Positions 6,722 through 7,999 of a DNA stretch of 7,999 nt are shown piece after piece. Source of the DNA: Betaproteobacteria bacterium (GTDB taxonomy: Bacteria > Pseudomonadota > Gammaproteobacteria > Burkholderiales > Casimicrobiaceae); NCBI GenBank assembly GCA_005888955.1, contig VBCS01000312.1, forward strand, positions 1 to 7,999, written 5' to 3'. The translations under genes and the position numbers were made by a program. Numbering within the stretch: position 1 is the stretch's first letter; the number at the start of each line of letters is the position of its first letter. Under the pieces are notes generated by a model. It was given only the letters and a program-made list of their open reading frames with translations, was not told the DNA's origin and did no database searches.

Positions 6722-7813
6722 GACGTATACCGGTGCCGGCTGGCTGAAGTAAGCGTCGAGCAGGTGATAGACGAGCGCCCAGTTCTTCGAGCGCGTGCTG
6801 GTGTGGGCGATGCCGGGCATGACGATGAATTGCTTGTCCGGATTGGGCAGCCTGGCGAAGAAATTGGCGAGATCCTGGAATGACGCAATACCATCCCACT
6901 GACCGCGCATGATCAACGTAGGCACGCTGATCTTTTCCGGGTCGACGACGGGCAGGTTCGCGGACATATCGACATAGGTTCCCGTCGGTACCGACGTGTC
7001 CAGCGCCAGCACCGCGTCGGCGAACGCCTCGACAACCGTGAGGTCGCTGGTGCCGGGGTGGTCGCGCGTGAATTTGCTGCGCACGAAGTCGCGGTCGATC
7101 GGCCGCCGGTTGCTTGCGCGATATTCGGGCAGCCGCTTCTTCCGTTCGGCGAGCGTCGGGCTGCCCTCGCCGGTCCAGACCAGCGCGTCGAGCGCGACGC
7201 GTTGCACGCGCTCGGGATGCCTCTGCGCAAACAGCCCGGCGCGCAGGGCGCCCGAGGACGCGCCGTAGAGCAGGAGTTTCGCCCCTCCATTCTGCTTCAT
7301 GATGTATTCGGAGGCCGCGGCGAGATCGTCGGCGCCGCAGGAAACATCGGCATTCACCGGCCGCGATTTGTCCGAGCGCCCGTAGCCTTCGCAATCGACG
7401 CACCACGTGTCGTAGCCCCGCCGCGCAAACCAGTCCATCGTGGAAGCCTCGGGCTTACCCGGGATCTGCAGATCGAACACAGGCGTCGCCGAAACCGAGG
7501 AGCCGTGCACGAACAGGATGGTGCCGCGTGGTGCGCTGTCGCTCGCGCCTGCGGCAGATGCACTCCTCAGCTGTTTGCGCCACAGGAAAAGCTTGACGCT
7601 GTCACCGTCGACACGCTTGACGGTCCAATGTTCCGAGCCGGAGACCCCGGCGAGACCACTGCCGGGCCGGCCGCGATCTTGCGCGTGGGCTACTTCCGAT
7701 GGCAGCGATATCGCTGCGACTCCCGCCGCAAGCGCGGCCAGAAAATCGCGGCGCGGGGCAATGCCGAATGACCCGCACGTCTCGGGTTGCGCGGAAAGCG
7801 CGCGCATGGTCAT
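6716..7813 (-). CDS. Tat-exported alpha/beta hydrolase
   Basis: This 365-residue protein has a twin-arginine signal: Arg21-Arg22-Asp-Phe-Leu, a mildly hydrophobic segment (26-38) and likely cleavage after Ala44 (AHA|QD). It is therefore exported folded to the periplasm. The mature part is a complete alpha/beta-hydrolase fold: FVHGSS (101-106) for the oxyanion loop, WCVDCEGYGRSDK (137-149), the nucleophile elbow GASSG with Ser186, the acid Asp307 in RGQWDG and the base His337 in GIAHTS. The triad is in the expected order. The reaction (esterase, lipase, haloalkane or other) cannot be told from sequence. A cap-like insertion of about 80 residues (210-290), rich in charge, lies between strands. 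The start ATG at 7813 overlaps the stop of the upstream gene as ATGA, so translation is probably coupled, and no Shine-Dalgarno is visible; ATG 7807 is an alternative. It converges on the propeller lipoprotein gene, and both products act outside the cytoplasm. Confidence 0.9.
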   Translation of the reverse strand: MTMRALSAQPETCGSFGIAPRRDFLAALAAGVAAISLPSEVAHAQDRGRPGSGLAGVSGSEHWTVKRVDGDSVKLFLWRKQLRSASAAGASDSAPRGTILFVHGSSVSATPVFDLQIPGKPEASTMDWFARRGYDTWCVDCEGYGRSDKSRPVNADVSCGADDLAAASEYIMKQNGGAKLLLYGASSGALRAGLFAQRHPERVQRVALDALVWTGEGSPTLAERKKRLPEYRASNRRPIDRDFVRSKFTRDHPGTSDLTVVEAFADAVLALDTSVPTGTYVDMSANLPVVDPEKISVPTLIMRGQWDGIASFQDLANFFARLPNPDKQFIVMPGIAHTSTRSKNWALVYHLLDAYFSQPAPVYVG

Positions 7814-7999
7814 TGCTTGGAGCGCTTGCGCTTGGCTCGGCCCCCGGCAGCCGTCTTGCGCGATTGCACGTTTATGTTCGGCCGCTCTACCGAGGTTGGC
7901 AGTTTGGGCATCTTCGGACGAGTGACCTTCTGGAACCGCTTGGTTGCGATATGTTTGCGCTTGGCAACGACCCGATATGAGAATCTGAGGCGGCTCTTG
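7810..7999 (-). CDS. Unrecognised protein, basic C-terminus only (cut by window edge)
   Basis: A minus-strand frame enters from the right edge and runs 62 codons to TGA at 7812-7810, which overlaps the hydrolase start codon. The visible residues start KSRLRFSYRVVAKRKH, pass through PKMPKLPTSVERPNI, and end AGGRAKRKRSKQ; about a third are Lys or Arg. I do not recognise a family. G/C is common at third codon positions, and the ATGA junction with the next gene supports this frame over the other open frame in the same stretch. The basic tail could bind nucleic acid or simply be a disordered end. Coupling suggests it shares an operon with the Tat hydrolase. Confidence 0.55.
   Translation of the reverse strand, partial: KSRLRFSYRVVAKRKHIATKRFQKVTRPKMPKLPTSVERPNINVQSRKTAAGGRAKRKRSKQ

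Noticed and set aside
6133..6894. Open frame of 253 codons on the minus strand
   Set aside because: It spans the end of the propeller gene and the hydrolase C-terminus in the wrong frame and is almost all Arg, Ser and Cys, the usual GC-rich shadow.
7058..7771. Open frame of 237 codons on the plus strand opposite the Tat hydrolase
   Set aside because: The minus-strand hydrolase has an intact catalytic triad and Tat signal; this is its mirror.
1..7999. Defence system, prophage, CRISPR or IS element
   Set aside because: The Sir2 gene prompted a check for anti-phage partners (SIR2 with effector or nuclease), but it has the metabolic-sirtuin architecture and no such neighbours. No repeats, transposase or integrase motifs were seen.

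Overview
This 8-kb window is GC-rich and densely coded. Gene content and codon use suggest a proteobacterium, most likely a soil-type betaproteobacterium (Burkholderiales-like). That assignment is inferred from the look of the proteins; there is no rRNA or other marker here.

Layout. Eight of the nine genes lie on the minus strand. A run of six reads leftward from about 5351 to the left edge: a HupE/UreJ-family membrane protein, a small cysteine-rich oxidoreductase-like protein, a Sir2-family deacetylase, a succinate-semialdehyde-type aldehyde dehydrogenase, a uracil-DNA glycosylase-superfamily protein, and the N-terminal part of a large acetyl-CoA hydrolase/transferase cut by the edge. Gaps in this run are mostly short: 4 nt between the glycosylase and the CoA hydrolase, 21 nt between the dehydrogenase and the glycosylase, 69 nt between Sir2 and the dehydrogenase. 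The dehydrogenase has its own strong Shine-Dalgarno. The HupE-like gene, the cysteine-rich gene and Sir2 lie end to end and may be translationally coupled.

A single plus-strand gene (5517-6707) encodes an exported, probably lipid-anchored six-bladed beta-propeller (NHL-repeat type). It has a good sigma70-type promoter and Shine-Dalgarno, and is divergent from the HupE-like gene. It ends 8 nt from a convergent minus-strand gene for a Tat-exported alpha/beta hydrolase. That hydrolase overlaps (ATGA) the end of an upstream gene of which only a very basic 62-residue C-terminus is visible.

How they work together. No single pathway is evident. The dehydrogenase and the acyl-CoA enzyme fit small-acid/CoA catabolism, and a sirtuin beside acyl-CoA enzymes is a familiar theme. 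The HupE-like protein suggests transition-metal uptake. The propeller and the Tat hydrolase both act outside the cytoplasm. The most notable anomaly is in the Sir2 gene, which lacks the conserved segment carrying the GIPDYR-type cofactor-loop motif and has an atypical C-terminus, so it is probably inactive or repurposed. I see no CRISPR array, IS element, tRNA or rRNA, and no convincing new multi-gene system.
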